Below, in pieces: positions 43,526-52,925 of a stretch of 57,221 nt of DNA; the first letter of the stretch is position 1; each line of letters starts with the position of its first letter. The notes below the pieces were generated by a model that worked only from the letters and a program-made list of their open reading frames with translations, ran no database searches and was not told the origin of the DNA. The stretch is from an uncultured Eubacterium sp. Lineage in GTDB: Bacteria > Bacillota > Clostridia > Lachnospirales > Lachnospiraceae. The stretch lies in contig CAJTZN010000022.1 of assembly GCA_910584065.1 (NCBI GenBank), positions 1 to 57,221 on the forward strand, given 5' to 3'. Position numbers and translations under genes: made by a program.

Positions 43526-44548
43526 TCAGACACTGGTTACCGTATTCCACACCATCTGCACATGAATCTCTCCCGCTAACACCCGTTGGCACAAATCCTC
43601 TATTGTACCGTCAAATCCAAGTTCCTCAATACTCCTTTTCATCTGTTCCTCTTCTTCACGATAACACGGGTAACCATGTCCCTGCGTCCCTTTTACGTAT
43701 GTCATATAATCCCCATACTCCACTTGCAGCGCCTCATGATACCCTCTCGGAACCGGAATTTCTATTTGTTCAAATGGAACATTCACAAATGTATCAAAAC
43801 ATTCTTTGCGCACATGAAATGCCGTCCCCATTCTTCCCCTGCTAATACCTAAAAACACAGTCATCTCATCTGCTTCTTCTTCACCGTATAGAGCAGCTAC
43901 AGAATCAAGAAGCTTCTGCAACGCCCATCTCCTATTGCTTTCGTTTGAAATAACCGTCCCGCATAACTCCTCTATTTTCTTTATACGCTCTTCTAATTCA
44001 CCACGTTCCGCAAATGCATTCCAGCTAGAAAGCAATACCCGACCATATTCAAGGATGATATTTTGCAGTTCCGCCTCTTCCTTATCTCTGGGAATATAGT
44101 CATAAGGGAAAATATCGACCCCGACGCCAATGTACGGAAACCCGTGAAACCGCTGCAAATGCCCTTTCAAATCCCATCCAGAAGGATCCGTCCGAACTCT
44201 GACACAATTCGTCGGAAAAATTTCATCCGGTTTCTCCGGTTCTACAAACATGCCTCCTAGCACGACTCCACGCGGCAATTCCTGTGGAAGAACCTCTATC
44301 AGTTTATTGTAATCTCTCCGTTTCAATCCGATATCAACATCGTCATCCCAAGGGATAAACCCCTGATGCCTCACCGCACCGATCAGGGTGCCGCCCGCCG
44401 CAAAATACTGCAGACCATACTTTTTACATATATCCGCTACGATCTGCAGCACTTCCATCTGTGCCGCCCAAGCTTTCTTCATCATAGCGGATACGACAAA
44501 ACCGCATCGTTCTTCTTCCTCAAAAAAATCCGGTGGAAATTCTAACAT
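43526..44548 (-). CDS. LicD family phosphotransferase, copy 2
   Basis: A 340-residue LicD enzyme with FAAGGTLIGAVRHQGFIPWDDDVDIGL. It shares most of its length with copy 1, but the C-terminus differs (HVQMVWNTVTSV). AGGAGG lies 9 bases before the ATG at 44548. Two LicD copies suggest two acceptor positions or two donors. The gene lies directly after the DegT gene. Confidence 0.92.
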   Translation of the reverse strand: MLEFPPDFFEEEERCGFVVSAMMKKAWAAQMEVLQIVADICKKYGLQYFAAGGTLIGAVRHQGFIPWDDDVDIGLKRRDYNKLIEVLPQELPRGVVLGGMFVEPEKPDEIFPTNCVRVRTDPSGWDLKGHLQRFHGFPYIGVGVDIFPYDYIPRDKEEAELQNIILEYGRVLLSSWNAFAERGELEERIKKIEELCGTVISNESNRRWALQKLLDSVAALYGEEEADEMTVFLGISRGRMGTAFHVRKECFDTFVNVPFEQIEIPVPRGYHEALQVEYGDYMTYVKGTQGHGYPCYREEEEQMKRSIEELGFDGTIEDLCQRVLAGEIHVQMVWNTVTSV

Positions 44549-44565
44549 CCTGTCTACCTCCTGAA

Positions 44566-45687
44566 TCAACCTTTTTCTGCAAAACTGTTCATCACCTCGA
44601 TCACAAAGGTGATATCTTCCTGCGTCATGCCATAATACATCGGGATACTGAGGATCGTCCTGCTGATCTCTTCCGCAATTGGCAGTCCCCCCTCCGCAAT
44701 ATCCAACGCCCGGTACGCCTCCTGCCTGTGGATCGGCACCGGATAGTGCTTGACCGTTCCAATGCCATGCTCCCCCAAATACCGTTCCAATTCATCCCGC
44801 CTTGGACACCGGATGGCAAACACATGATAAATATGTTCGTATTCTTCCGTACTCATTAGCGGAAGCGCGAACCGGGACCGATCTAATCCATCGTGGTATT
44901 TTTCAGCAATTTCCCGACGCATCCGATTCCATTGATCCAGATATTTCAGTTTTACACGCAAAAACGCCGCCTGCATCTCATCCAACCGGCTGTTCACGCC
45001 CTGATATATATGATGGTATTTATGATCCGAACCATAATTAGACAGCGCGCGGACCCGCTCTGCCAGCGCCGCGTCATTTGTCGTGACACATCCCCCGTCT
45101 CCCAGTGCTCCCAGATTCTTTCCCGGGTAAAAACTAAATCCCGCCGCGTCTCCCAGCGCCCCAACTCTTCTGCCTTTGTACCGGGCGCCGTGCGCCTGCG
45201 CCGCATCCTCGATCACTCTCAGATCATACTTCTTCGCGATCGTACAAATAGCGTCCATATCTGCCGGACGTCCCTGCAGATGCACCGCTATGATGGCCTT
45301 CGTTTTTGGCGTGATCTTTTCCTCAATCCGGCATATATCCATGTTATACGTTTTGATATCCGGTTCCACAAAAACAGGCACGGCTCCGGCATAAGAAACT
45401 GCCAGTGCCGTGGCGATAAATGTATTCGAGGGAACAATCACCTCGTCCCCCGCTCCGATCTCCATCGCACGCAAAATGAGAGTAAGGGCATCCAGACCAT
45501 TTCCCACTCCGATGCAAAACTTGGCCTCACAGTAAGAGGCAAATTGTTCTTCAAACAACCGACACTGATCCCCGCGGATAAAATAATTGCTCTCTATCAC
45601 CTGTTTATACGCCTGATCCAGTTCCTCCCTGATCTCTGTGTGCATCGCCTCAAACGATGCAAATGGTATATTGTTTTGTTTTTTCAA
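44566..45687 (-). CDS. DegT/DnrJ/EryC1/StrS nucleotide-sugar aminotransferase
   Basis: A 373-residue PLP enzyme that aminates a keto-sugar nucleotide. Landmarks are GVGNGLDALTLILRA, VIVPSNTFIATALAVSYAGA, VIEDAAQAHGARYKG and the PLP-lysine block SFYPGKNLGALGDGG, which is closest to the 3-amino (FdtB/QdtB-like) subgroup. The best start is TTG at 45687, with GGAGG 6 bases before it. It could supply the amino sugar that receives an acyl chain made by the upstream ACP genes. Confidence 0.92.
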   Translation of the reverse strand: MKKQNNIPFASFEAMHTEIREELDQAYKQVIESNYFIRGDQCRLFEEQFASYCEAKFCIGVGNGLDALTLILRAMEIGAGDEVIVPSNTFIATALAVSYAGAVPVFVEPDIKTYNMDICRIEEKITPKTKAIIAVHLQGRPADMDAICTIAKKYDLRVIEDAAQAHGARYKGRRVGALGDAAGFSFYPGKNLGALGDGGCVTTNDAALAERVRALSNYGSDHKYHHIYQGVNSRLDEMQAAFLRVKLKYLDQWNRMRREIAEKYHDGLDRSRFALPLMSTEEYEHIYHVFAIRCPRRDELERYLGEHGIGTVKHYPVPIHRQEAYRALDIAEGGLPIAEEISRTILSIPMYYGMTQEDITFVIEVMNSFAEKG

Positions 45688-45753
45688 GGCTAACCTCCAC
45701 TCTGGCAAAGCGAATACCGTCTCCCCTGTATTTTACGTACACGCTGGACATCA

Positions 45754-48114
45754 TCAAAGCTGAACGTAATGTCTAATATCTTCCGCAAGTTTTTTTGTAA
45801 AACACACACTTCCGTCATAGTTCAAATGTGTCAGATCCCAATAATACTCTTTGCGACCGCTAATTTCCAGATCTTTCTTGTAATTTAGATATACAAACGG
45901 AAATTGGTCCTGCATTTTAACCAGCGTCCCCTCGAAAAACTCCTTCCACACAGAAAAGTGGCTTTCTTCAAAATCCTCCACGATTTTATATTTCGGCAGC
46001 AGGCACAAAAAGATTTTGATTCCCGGAGCTTTCTCTAACAAAAATTTAAGCAGGCAAGCTAAATGTCTCGTATTTCTCTCAATACTCTCTTCAAAAATAT
46101 TGACCTGTATGGATGTTATATTTGCATTCTCCCTGTATTCGTCAATCATTTTTTGTGTAAGCGTTCTCTTCCGGTCAACCAAAGGATAATCACAATACGC
46201 GTGTTCATCCTGATGGATCATCTCTCCAAATATCTCCTGAAGAACATTCCTCTCAAACGCATTGGAATTCGGCCATTGGGTCTTTAGAAAAGCATTTAGT
46301 TCATCCGCTGACTGGGAAACATTTTTGTTGCCCAACTCGTTAAACTCCTGCGGACAGTCTATCCCGCTGCCCCGGAAAAAATCGACTGTTGCGCCCGTAA
46401 GCATGGACTCAAAATTGAAATAAGTATAGTCAAACATATCGATCACCACATATTTCAAATCCGATACCTTCTGTGGAAACTCCTGCCAGATCTTCTGTGC
46501 AGTAAAATAATTAAAATACAGATCCTGTGACGATGAAGCACAATTAACCGCGCACCCCGGCAGAAAAGAAGAACGGATCCCTGCTTCCGCATGTGAAATA
46601 CCCAGCACTAGTCCATCTAACTTTTTAATTTCTGGATTACACAATATTCTTGCATATTTTTCTTTCGGATAAAGGGAACGGTATATCCTCCACCCATCGA
46701 TCACTTTCTCTGCCGGATACCCGATCCGACCTAATTCCGCTAAAACCCAGTCTGCCAGTTCTTCTTTTTTTATGTAATCTCTCTGTATGAAAGAAAAAAC
46801 ATAGTCGATCGCATCCACATGACTTGCCAGGGCTGTTAACTGCTCAGACAAAACCCGCTTATCCAGATCAAGTTCTTCCGAAGACTTCGCATAAACATTT
46901 TCCAAGTCTAAAAAGAGTTCCATTTGCACTTCCGGCATGATCGATCTCTGTACCATCTGACTGTGATTGCCGTCCGTTATCACTATGATCCTCTTTCTAT
47001 TGCGCTCTTTTTCTTCAAAGCACCTCCCTGTTTCCCTTCCTTCCGATGAGTTGAGCCGAGCCGAAAGAGTTTCAATGATCTGATTTTGGCGTTCGATCAT
47101 ATCCTGACAGGATCTCAATGTTTCAATATTTACACCTTCCGTTTTTACTACCCTGATCTCCCCTGTCAGATCCCAAAAATCTTTGCGGGAAAACGAATAA
47201 TCTTTTTCGATGTGTTCGGAAAACTCCTTATCTTCGATATGGGTAAAATAGAAAAGTATTACACCATTCGCAGGAACTGCCGGCGCATTTTTTAGTACCA
47301 TCAGTTTTTCACAGTTCAGACAAAATTTCTCTGACTCCCTTGGGTAAACCAGCTGATTTTTAAACGCTTTCCCGAAAAATTCTTCATCCATTTCTTCCAT
47401 GATCTTGAACTGTATAAATGCCTTTTCAACCTGATCCCGCTGTACGTTTTCAGCGTTAACCTGACTCACATTATTTCCATGAATACGATAAAATACTGGC
47501 ACCACTCCTTTCTCAAAAAAGTGAACCTCATATTTTAGTAAGATACGGAGCCATATTTCATAGTCCTGAAGCTGACGGTACTGAAACTTCCACCCTTCCA
47601 TTTCCCTCCAAATATCTCCACGCGCAAACATGGACGGCGCACAAATTCGATTTCCACCGCAAAACAGCAATTCAAACAATTCAAAACGACTTATATTCTT
47701 TTCCCAAAAATCCACAACCACACCGGATTGTTCCACAATCACTTCCGGAGCAGTAAAAGATACCGCACATGCCGGATGGTCTTCCATATAATTTACATAA
47801 GTTTCAACGACAGTATTTCCCCAATAATCATCTGCCGAAAAACCACCCATATATTTCCCTCGAAAACTAAGATTCATCTCTTCCACAACCGCAAAAGCAG
47901 TATTTACTTCTGAAAAAATTGTTCTAATGTTTTTATCTGGGTGCTCTTTTATCACCTCTCTGATAATCTCCCTCGATCGATCTGATGAACCATCGTCTGT
48001 TATGATAATCTCTAAATTTGAATAGGTTTGATCAATCGCACTCTCTAAAGCCTGTCTGACATACTTTTCATGATTATAACATGAAATACAAACACTTACC
48101 AATGGCTGCTCCAT
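45754..48114 (-). CDS. Glycosyltransferase family 2 fused to an SGNH-like domain
   Basis: A 786-residue fusion. Residues 1-235 are GT2: PLVSVCISCYNHEKYVRQAL, ITDDGSSDRS, GGFSADDYWG (metal-binding DxD-like) and LQDYEIWLRIL (catalytic acid). A linker with a coil (about 345-370) follows. The C-terminal half has LVLGISHAEAGI near 510 and DLTHLNYDGSVCFTKKL near 765, the Ser and Asp-His blocks of SGNH hydrolases/transferases of the AlgX/DltD type. No signal peptide, so the SGNH part is probably cytoplasmic. AAGGAGG precedes the ATG by 9 bases. It may both add a sugar and acylate or deacylate it. Confidence 0.8.
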   Translation of the reverse strand: MEQPLVSVCISCYNHEKYVRQALESAIDQTYSNLEIIITDDGSSDRSREIIREVIKEHPDKNIRTIFSEVNTAFAVVEEMNLSFRGKYMGGFSADDYWGNTVVETYVNYMEDHPACAVSFTAPEVIVEQSGVVVDFWEKNISRFELFELLFCGGNRICAPSMFARGDIWREMEGWKFQYRQLQDYEIWLRILLKYEVHFFEKGVVPVFYRIHGNNVSQVNAENVQRDQVEKAFIQFKIMEEMDEEFFGKAFKNQLVYPRESEKFCLNCEKLMVLKNAPAVPANGVILFYFTHIEDKEFSEHIEKDYSFSRKDFWDLTGEIRVVKTEGVNIETLRSCQDMIERQNQIIETLSARLNSSEGRETGRCFEEKERNRKRIIVITDGNHSQMVQRSIMPEVQMELFLDLENVYAKSSEELDLDKRVLSEQLTALASHVDAIDYVFSFIQRDYIKKEELADWVLAELGRIGYPAEKVIDGWRIYRSLYPKEKYARILCNPEIKKLDGLVLGISHAEAGIRSSFLPGCAVNCASSSQDLYFNYFTAQKIWQEFPQKVSDLKYVVIDMFDYTYFNFESMLTGATVDFFRGSGIDCPQEFNELGNKNVSQSADELNAFLKTQWPNSNAFERNVLQEIFGEMIHQDEHAYCDYPLVDRKRTLTQKMIDEYRENANITSIQVNIFEESIERNTRHLACLLKFLLEKAPGIKIFLCLLPKYKIVEDFEESHFSVWKEFFEGTLVKMQDQFPFVYLNYKKDLEISGRKEYYWDLTHLNYDGSVCFTKKLAEDIRHYVQL

Positions 48115-48154
48115 CCCTGAATTCCTCCTTATCTGATCAGCTGTTATCAATGCC

Positions 48155-48574
48155 TCATTTCCGCACCCTGACACGAACCTTGCCTTTGGCCACACATGCC
48201 CCGTTTTGGTTTTTAATGCTCCATTTAACCGTGATCATCTGAAAAGCATCACTTTTTTCAATCACTCTGCCTGACACCGTCAACTCATCCCCGACATAAA
48301 CCGGCTCGATATATGACGCATGAAAGTCATAGATCAAACTGTTCTCTCCCGGCAGCCACACACCACAAAGCGTAGAGATAAACGAAGTTGTGAGCATCCC
48401 AAAAACCACTTTATCCTCATAACCATTTGCCCTGGCATAATCCGGATCCCTGTGAAGCGGATTTGTATCTAATGTAACTGCCCGAAACTGTTGCATTTTC
48501 TCTTCCGTTATACAAACAGAAAACTGCTCCTGCATTCCCTGTACAATTTCGCCATAAGTATATGATTTCATCAT
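48155..48574 (-). CDS. MaoC-like hot-dog dehydratase
   Basis: A 139-residue hot-dog fold protein with the (R)-hydratase signature LDTNPLHRDPDYARANGYED and VVFGMLTTSF. MaoC enzymes hydrate or dehydrate enoyl/hydroxyacyl thioesters. The ATG overlaps the FkbH stop (ATGA), so expression is coupled. In this operon it would act on an ACP- or CoA-bound short acyl chain, perhaps on the FkbH-derived unit. Confidence 0.9.
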   Translation of the reverse strand: MMKSYTYGEIVQGMQEQFSVCITEEKMQQFRAVTLDTNPLHRDPDYARANGYEDKVVFGMLTTSFISTLCGVWLPGENSLIYDFHASYIEPVYVGDELTVSGRVIEKSDAFQMITVKWSIKNQNGACVAKGKVRVRVRK

Positions 48575-50346
48575 GCCTCTTCCTTTTCAATCACTATATG
48601 TTCATTCATCTCCTGCCCGTTATCCGGAATGGTATAACACCACGTATCTCCCGTTTCATGTTCAAACCCTAATGTCTGAAACAAATCCCTGACCATGCCG
48701 TTCTTATTCGTTGGAAAATAATACCCTTTTAATTTATTGATCCCACATTGCCTGCATCTGGCTAAGAGTGCATCAAACATCGCCAATTCCATATTTCTCC
48801 CCAATACCCGGCAGCTCATAACCCACAGCCGGATATGTGCCGTATTCTCTTCCTTCTGCGCAACGATCAAGGATACGATCCCATTGTCACCGAACTTATC
48901 CTTCAATCTTCCTGACAATGTAAGATAATCTGAATTCCCGCTCATCTCCTGTATATCACTCATCGTATAGCGCTTTGTCGTCAAATTAAACTGATTGCTT
49001 TTTTGAATCAATTGAAAGATCCGGTCCCATTCTGCCTCCTGAAACGGATGGATACGAGCCGTCATCTGCAGGGAATGTAAATAACTTCCATAATCCTGAA
49101 ATTTATCCTCTTCCTGTTTTCTAAGCTTATTTTCCCTATACATATCTGCTCTTTTTTGATCTTCCTCAGACAAACTCAGCACTTCAAAAAAGTGATTCTG
49201 ATCCACGAACTGGATGTAATGTTCTACAGAATCAAGAGAAGGAGTTTCCACATTTGGAATATTCTGATTTACGATCTCTCTCTCCGCTGGATTATCATCC
49301 AAAAACACCAGACTCTCAACCGATACATTTAGTTTATCTGCAATTATTTTCAGGTTTTCATCTTTTCGCTTCCAATTTGACTGAATTTGAAAAAAGTCAT
49401 CCTGTTTCAGCAGATTTTCTTCTTTTTGAATTCCCTCAAGCGCTATATTTAAGTCGTTCTTTGAGCATATGTTCAATACGATTCCTAATTCCTCATGTCT
49501 CTTTAAATATCTTTGAAACTCCAAATACGCCTCACCCACTGGAGTTCCCTCTCCGATCTCGATATGATCGGGGCCGTCTTCACCGATCACTCCACCCCAA
49601 AGAGTATTATCCAGATCGAGCACAAACCCTTTTTTGTTTTTTCCGCACATGGCCTTTATGATCCGCGACACATTCCAGGCGACAAGTGGTACCGCCTCCA
49701 AAGAAAACGCATATTTGTACAAATACCATGTATTTAAGTCATACCATCTGGATAATCCAAACTCAGCAGCCAGATAGTGAAGATCCACAATATAAAAATT
49801 TTTACTGTTTCGGGCATATGTATACAGTTTCTCATTCATTTGGTTCACATAATAGGTATCACCCTTACTCAAAACGGCATCCTGATTTCCCAAAAGACGG
49901 TAAAACGGTAATTCAAAATTGTTTTGCAGGATCGTGCAATGATAACGCTGCTGCAGCTTTTCCCACAGAAGTTCATACCTCTCATATTGACGTTCTAACG
50001 GCTCATCAAAATCCAAATTACGATAACTCGTAAACACATATATGATGTCAGGGGAAAATTGCTCCAATGCCCTGTTTTCAAATACCCCTTCTTCCCAGAA
50101 ACGATTGTACTCAGACTCATAAAAATCGCACCGAACTCCTTCCCGCAGCAAAAAAAGTTCCAAGGTATCACGCACATGTTTCGTCGTAGATCCTCCCAGT
50201 ATCGCAACTTTTTTATCAATGAAATCCGATTGTTCTTCCTGCAGGATCCTTTTCCATTTTTTCGCAGATTTCAATATCTCTCCGCCATCAAATGGAACGC
50301 TCAATTTTTCTTTAATCTGTTCTGCTGTTATCATCTCTTTTCCCAC
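48571..50346 (-). CDS. FkbH-like HAD-superfamily protein
   Basis: A 591-residue protein. An N-terminal SGNH-like part (VAILGGSTTKHVRDTLEL) is followed by the HAD motif VLDLDNTLWGGVIGEDGPDH near residue 240 and SKNDLNIAL, then VFLDDNPAEREIV. The C-terminal region is GNAT-like (MSCRVLGRNMELAMFDALL). FkbH proteins load a glyceryl or related unit from a phosphorylated glycolytic intermediate onto an ACP. An ACP gene lies two genes upstream. The start is GTG 50346 with AGGAG 8 bases before it. Confidence 0.92.
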   Translation of the reverse strand: MGKEMITAEQIKEKLSVPFDGGEILKSAKKWKRILQEEQSDFIDKKVAILGGSTTKHVRDTLELFLLREGVRCDFYESEYNRFWEEGVFENRALEQFSPDIIYVFTSYRNLDFDEPLERQYERYELLWEKLQQRYHCTILQNNFELPFYRLLGNQDAVLSKGDTYYVNQMNEKLYTYARNSKNFYIVDLHYLAAEFGLSRWYDLNTWYLYKYAFSLEAVPLVAWNVSRIIKAMCGKNKKGFVLDLDNTLWGGVIGEDGPDHIEIGEGTPVGEAYLEFQRYLKRHEELGIVLNICSKNDLNIALEGIQKEENLLKQDDFFQIQSNWKRKDENLKIIADKLNVSVESLVFLDDNPAEREIVNQNIPNVETPSLDSVEHYIQFVDQNHFFEVLSLSEEDQKRADMYRENKLRKQEEDKFQDYGSYLHSLQMTARIHPFQEAEWDRIFQLIQKSNQFNLTTKRYTMSDIQEMSGNSDYLTLSGRLKDKFGDNGIVSLIVAQKEENTAHIRLWVMSCRVLGRNMELAMFDALLARCRQCGINKLKGYYFPTNKNGMVRDLFQTLGFEHETGDTWCYTIPDNGQEMNEHIVIEKEEA

Positions 50347-50357
50347 GTCACCGTCTC

Positions 50358-50903
50358 CTATGCTAACAATTCAATCATTTTCATGATCCGCTGCTTCTTT
50401 TTCTTATAGCTTTCCTCTGTTACTACATAATAAATCAAGTCCGCCTGTAATTCATCACTATATTTTCGATATTCTTCTTTGGCGCCAAATTTCTTCACAT
50501 ACCCCTGAACATGAATACTCTCTTCGTGCACCGTTAACCAGAGCTTTTTCAAACCATATACATAGAACGCAAAATCATATCCTAACATAGTTGCTTCTAC
50601 ATTCTGAACCGGAGAGCCATTTAATAAGATGCGGCCGCCCTCTCCCTCATCCCCTCGAATATCATAGACCGAAGTCGTTCCGATCGGGGTTCCCTCTTTC
50701 GTTTCAACAATAAAGAAATAATCTCCCTCTCGCTCCTGCTGCCTGCGCAGCCATTCTTCCTGATCTTTCCATGATCCATTTACCGGATGGATATACCGCG
50801 TCTTTTCCTTATCCTGCCTGATCTCATAAGTAAAGCGGGCATCATCGATCTGAGCCGCCCGCAGCCGGACATATGTCCCCTCCACTGTCTCATTCCATAC
50901 CAT
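50358..50903 (-). CDS. GNAT family N-acetyltransferase
   Basis: A 181-residue acetyltransferase of the RimJ/RimL-like subgroup (VRLRAAQIDDARFTYEIRQD, IGTTSVYDIRG, VQGYVKKFGAKEEYRKYSDE). It could acylate the amino group of a nucleotide sugar, with acetyl-CoA or an acyl-ACP from the adjoining ACP as donor. The C-terminal tail is basic. Four bases separate it from the ACP gene, so it is likely tied to that carrier. Confidence 0.85.
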   Translation of the reverse strand: MVWNETVEGTYVRLRAAQIDDARFTYEIRQDKEKTRYIHPVNGSWKDQEEWLRRQQEREGDYFFIVETKEGTPIGTTSVYDIRGDEGEGGRILLNGSPVQNVEATMLGYDFAFYVYGLKKLWLTVHEESIHVQGYVKKFGAKEEYRKYSDELQADLIYYVVTEESYKKKKQRIMKMIELLA

Positions 50904-50907
50904 ATCC

Positions 50908-51156
50908 TCACCTGCCCTCGATTTTCCTGCTGATAAGCGCGAGCATGTCTCCTACATTTTTCAACGCGGAAACTTCCCCGAGCTGAAACTTGATCTGAAA
51001 CCTCTTTTCAATTTCCATGACTAATCCAATTTGCGCGAACGAGTCCCAGTCCTCAATATCCTCTGCAGTTGTCTCTTCACCTATTACAAGTGTATCATCA
51101 TCAAAAATCTCCTGAAACACTTCCTGTAATATCTGCTTTACTTCCTGTGTTTCCAT
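50908..51156 (-). CDS. Acyl carrier protein, copy 2
   Basis: An 82-residue acidic carrier. The phosphopantetheine serine lies in IEDWDSFAQIGLVMEIEKRF, with Phe in place of the Leu of DSL. It is preceded by the SDR gene and followed by GNAT, FkbH and MaoC genes, so it probably carries the FkbH-loaded unit. The start ATG 51156 has GGAGGG 8 bases upstream. Confidence 0.92.
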   Translation of the reverse strand: METQEVKQILQEVFQEIFDDDTLVIGEETTAEDIEDWDSFAQIGLVMEIEKRFQIKFQLGEVSALKNVGDMLALISRKIEGR

Positions 51157-51173
51157 TTCTCTTACCCTCCTCA

Positions 51174-51902
51174 TTAAAACAACAAATTTCCGGCATCCAT
51201 GAAAATATTCTGTCCGGTAATATATTTCGCCGCATCTGAATGCAAAAAGCCAATCACCTCAGCCACATTTTCCGGCTCGATCAACCCTAGCGGCTGATAC
51301 TCTTTTATATAGGCGTCTACATCAAAAAACACCTTTTCCCTATCGTATATTTCTGTTTTTACAAAACCCGGCGAGACGGAATTGATCCGTATCCTGCGAT
51401 CGATCACTTCTTTTGCTATGATTGGAATCAACGCGTTGACCGCCCCCTTTGAGGCGGCGTATTCCCCGCGTCCTTTTTCTGGTTTTTCTGTGCTGACAGA
51501 AGAAATTGCCGTTATAACACTTCCAGATTCTGAATATCTTTTTGAAACAAAATATTTCACAGAAGCTAAAAATGACTTAAAATTTATATCAAACATTTGC
51601 TGAAATTGCTCTTCACTATAGGAACGAATCGGCTTGCTATACGCAGTCCCAGCACAGTACACCATACCATCCAGCTTAATTCCCTTTTCCTTTAAATCCA
51701 TAAAGATCCGTTTTACATTTGCCTCTTCACTCAGATCAACATCCCATATTATCTGAACTTGATCATACTTGTTTTTAAGTTCTTCCAGTCGATCTCTCCT
51801 TCTTGCAGCCAAAAAAAGATCGTCACCCTTCCTTGCCATATATTCTGCCACAGCACGGCCAATTCCCGATGAAGCTCCTAAAATCAGTATGTTTCGACCC
51901 AT
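51174..51902 (-). CDS. Short-chain dehydrogenase/reductase, FabG-like, copy 2
   Basis: A 242-residue SDR with ILGASSGIGRAVAEY (NADP(H) loop), CAGTAY, AISSVS (catalytic Ser), EYAASKGAVNAL (Tyr and Lys) and the C-terminal ITGQNIFMDAG of FabG. It would reduce a 3-oxoacyl-ACP. The ATG at 51902 has GAGG 9 bases before it. It lies between the ACP and KASIII genes. Confidence 0.93.
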   Translation of the reverse strand: MGRNILILGASSGIGRAVAEYMARKGDDLFLAARRRDRLEELKNKYDQVQIIWDVDLSEEANVKRIFMDLKEKGIKLDGMVYCAGTAYSKPIRSYSEEQFQQMFDINFKSFLASVKYFVSKRYSESGSVITAISSVSTEKPEKGRGEYAASKGAVNALIPIIAKEVIDRRIRINSVSPGFVKTEIYDREKVFFDVDAYIKEYQPLGLIEPENVAEVIGFLHSDAAKYITGQNIFMDAGNLLF

Positions 51903-51913
51903 CTTGTTCAACC

Positions 51914-52888
51914 TCACATTTCTACCGGAAAGATAACCGGTTTTTCCATCATAACAAAAGCACTCGCATAGGATAAGCCCACACCAAATCCAGATACGAG
52001 CAGCTGGTAATCCCTGTCACGACTAAATCGTTCCGCATGTTCACATATCGTCAAAGGTATAGAAGCCCCCGAAACGTTCCCATAATTTTCATAACCAGTC
52101 AGAACCTTTTCTTCCTCTAACGAACAAAGTTCCTGCAGATTCCGTACAATATACTGCTGCGCCTGATGAAGGAGATAATAATCTACCGGCTTATCGCATA
52201 TCTTTCTTATGTCCTGAATCTGTGCAGCCACATCATTGATCGTAAAATTAAATACGCTCATGCCATCCATATACAGCTTACTTTGCGGATTTTCGATTAT
52301 AAGTTTATCATAGCCGGAAGACTGTGTATTGTGCAGACAAAAAAATTCATACGGACCACCGGCTTCCAGAAGCGTTGCCGTCCCACCGTCACCAAACATC
52401 ATACACGTCGCAAAATCATCTTCATCCACATACTGGGACAATGTATCGCCATTTAATAAAAGGGCCTTTGTTCCCTTTTTCTGACCTTCCAAAAGAGAAG
52501 CAGCCAAACCAAGACCTTCTACAAAACCTGAACATCCAAGATTGATATCAAATGCCAGACTGTCCATACCAAGTCCCAGTTGATGATGGATCCAAAATGC
52601 GGTAGAAGGGGTAACCATACCCGTTGTTTGGGACACAAAGATCAATACCTTGATTTCCTGTTTATTCACATCAAGTTCCTGTATGAGTTTCCTTGCTGCC
52701 TGAAGGCATAGATCCTTCCCCTCTTGTTTTCCAAAAGCCAAATGGCGATTTTGAATCCCTGTCACTTTCAGCTGCATATTCACCTTGCGTTTATCATATT
52801 TGCCAATATAAGAAGTATTTTCTACAACTCCGGACGGAACAACAGCACTAACCGCTTTTATTGCAATCCCCGCATTTTTCGTCTCCAT
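51914..52888 (-). CDS. 3-oxoacyl-ACP synthase III family protein (KASIII), copy 2
   Basis: A 324-residue thiolase-fold enzyme that condenses an acyl thioester with malonyl-ACP. The triad is visible: DINLGCSGFVEG (Cys), YLLHQAQQYIV (His) and ENYGNVSGASIP (Asn). It opens with the FabH-like IKAVSAVVPSGVVEN. It lies two genes from another KASIII of the same subgroup, with the dehydratase between them. Neither KASI/II nor an acyltransferase gene is present. Confidence 0.93.
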   Translation of the reverse strand: METKNAGIAIKAVSAVVPSGVVENTSYIGKYDKRKVNMQLKVTGIQNRHLAFGKQEGKDLCLQAARKLIQELDVNKQEIKVLIFVSQTTGMVTPSTAFWIHHQLGLGMDSLAFDINLGCSGFVEGLGLAASLLEGQKKGTKALLLNGDTLSQYVDEDDFATCMMFGDGGTATLLEAGGPYEFFCLHNTQSSGYDKLIIENPQSKLYMDGMSVFNFTINDVAAQIQDIRKICDKPVDYYLLHQAQQYIVRNLQELCSLEEEKVLTGYENYGNVSGASIPLTICEHAERFSRDRDYQLLVSGFGVGLSYASAFVMMEKPVIFPVEM

Positions 52889-52925
52889 CTTCTCACTCTC
52901 TTCCTGCTGTCTATTTACGGTCCAG

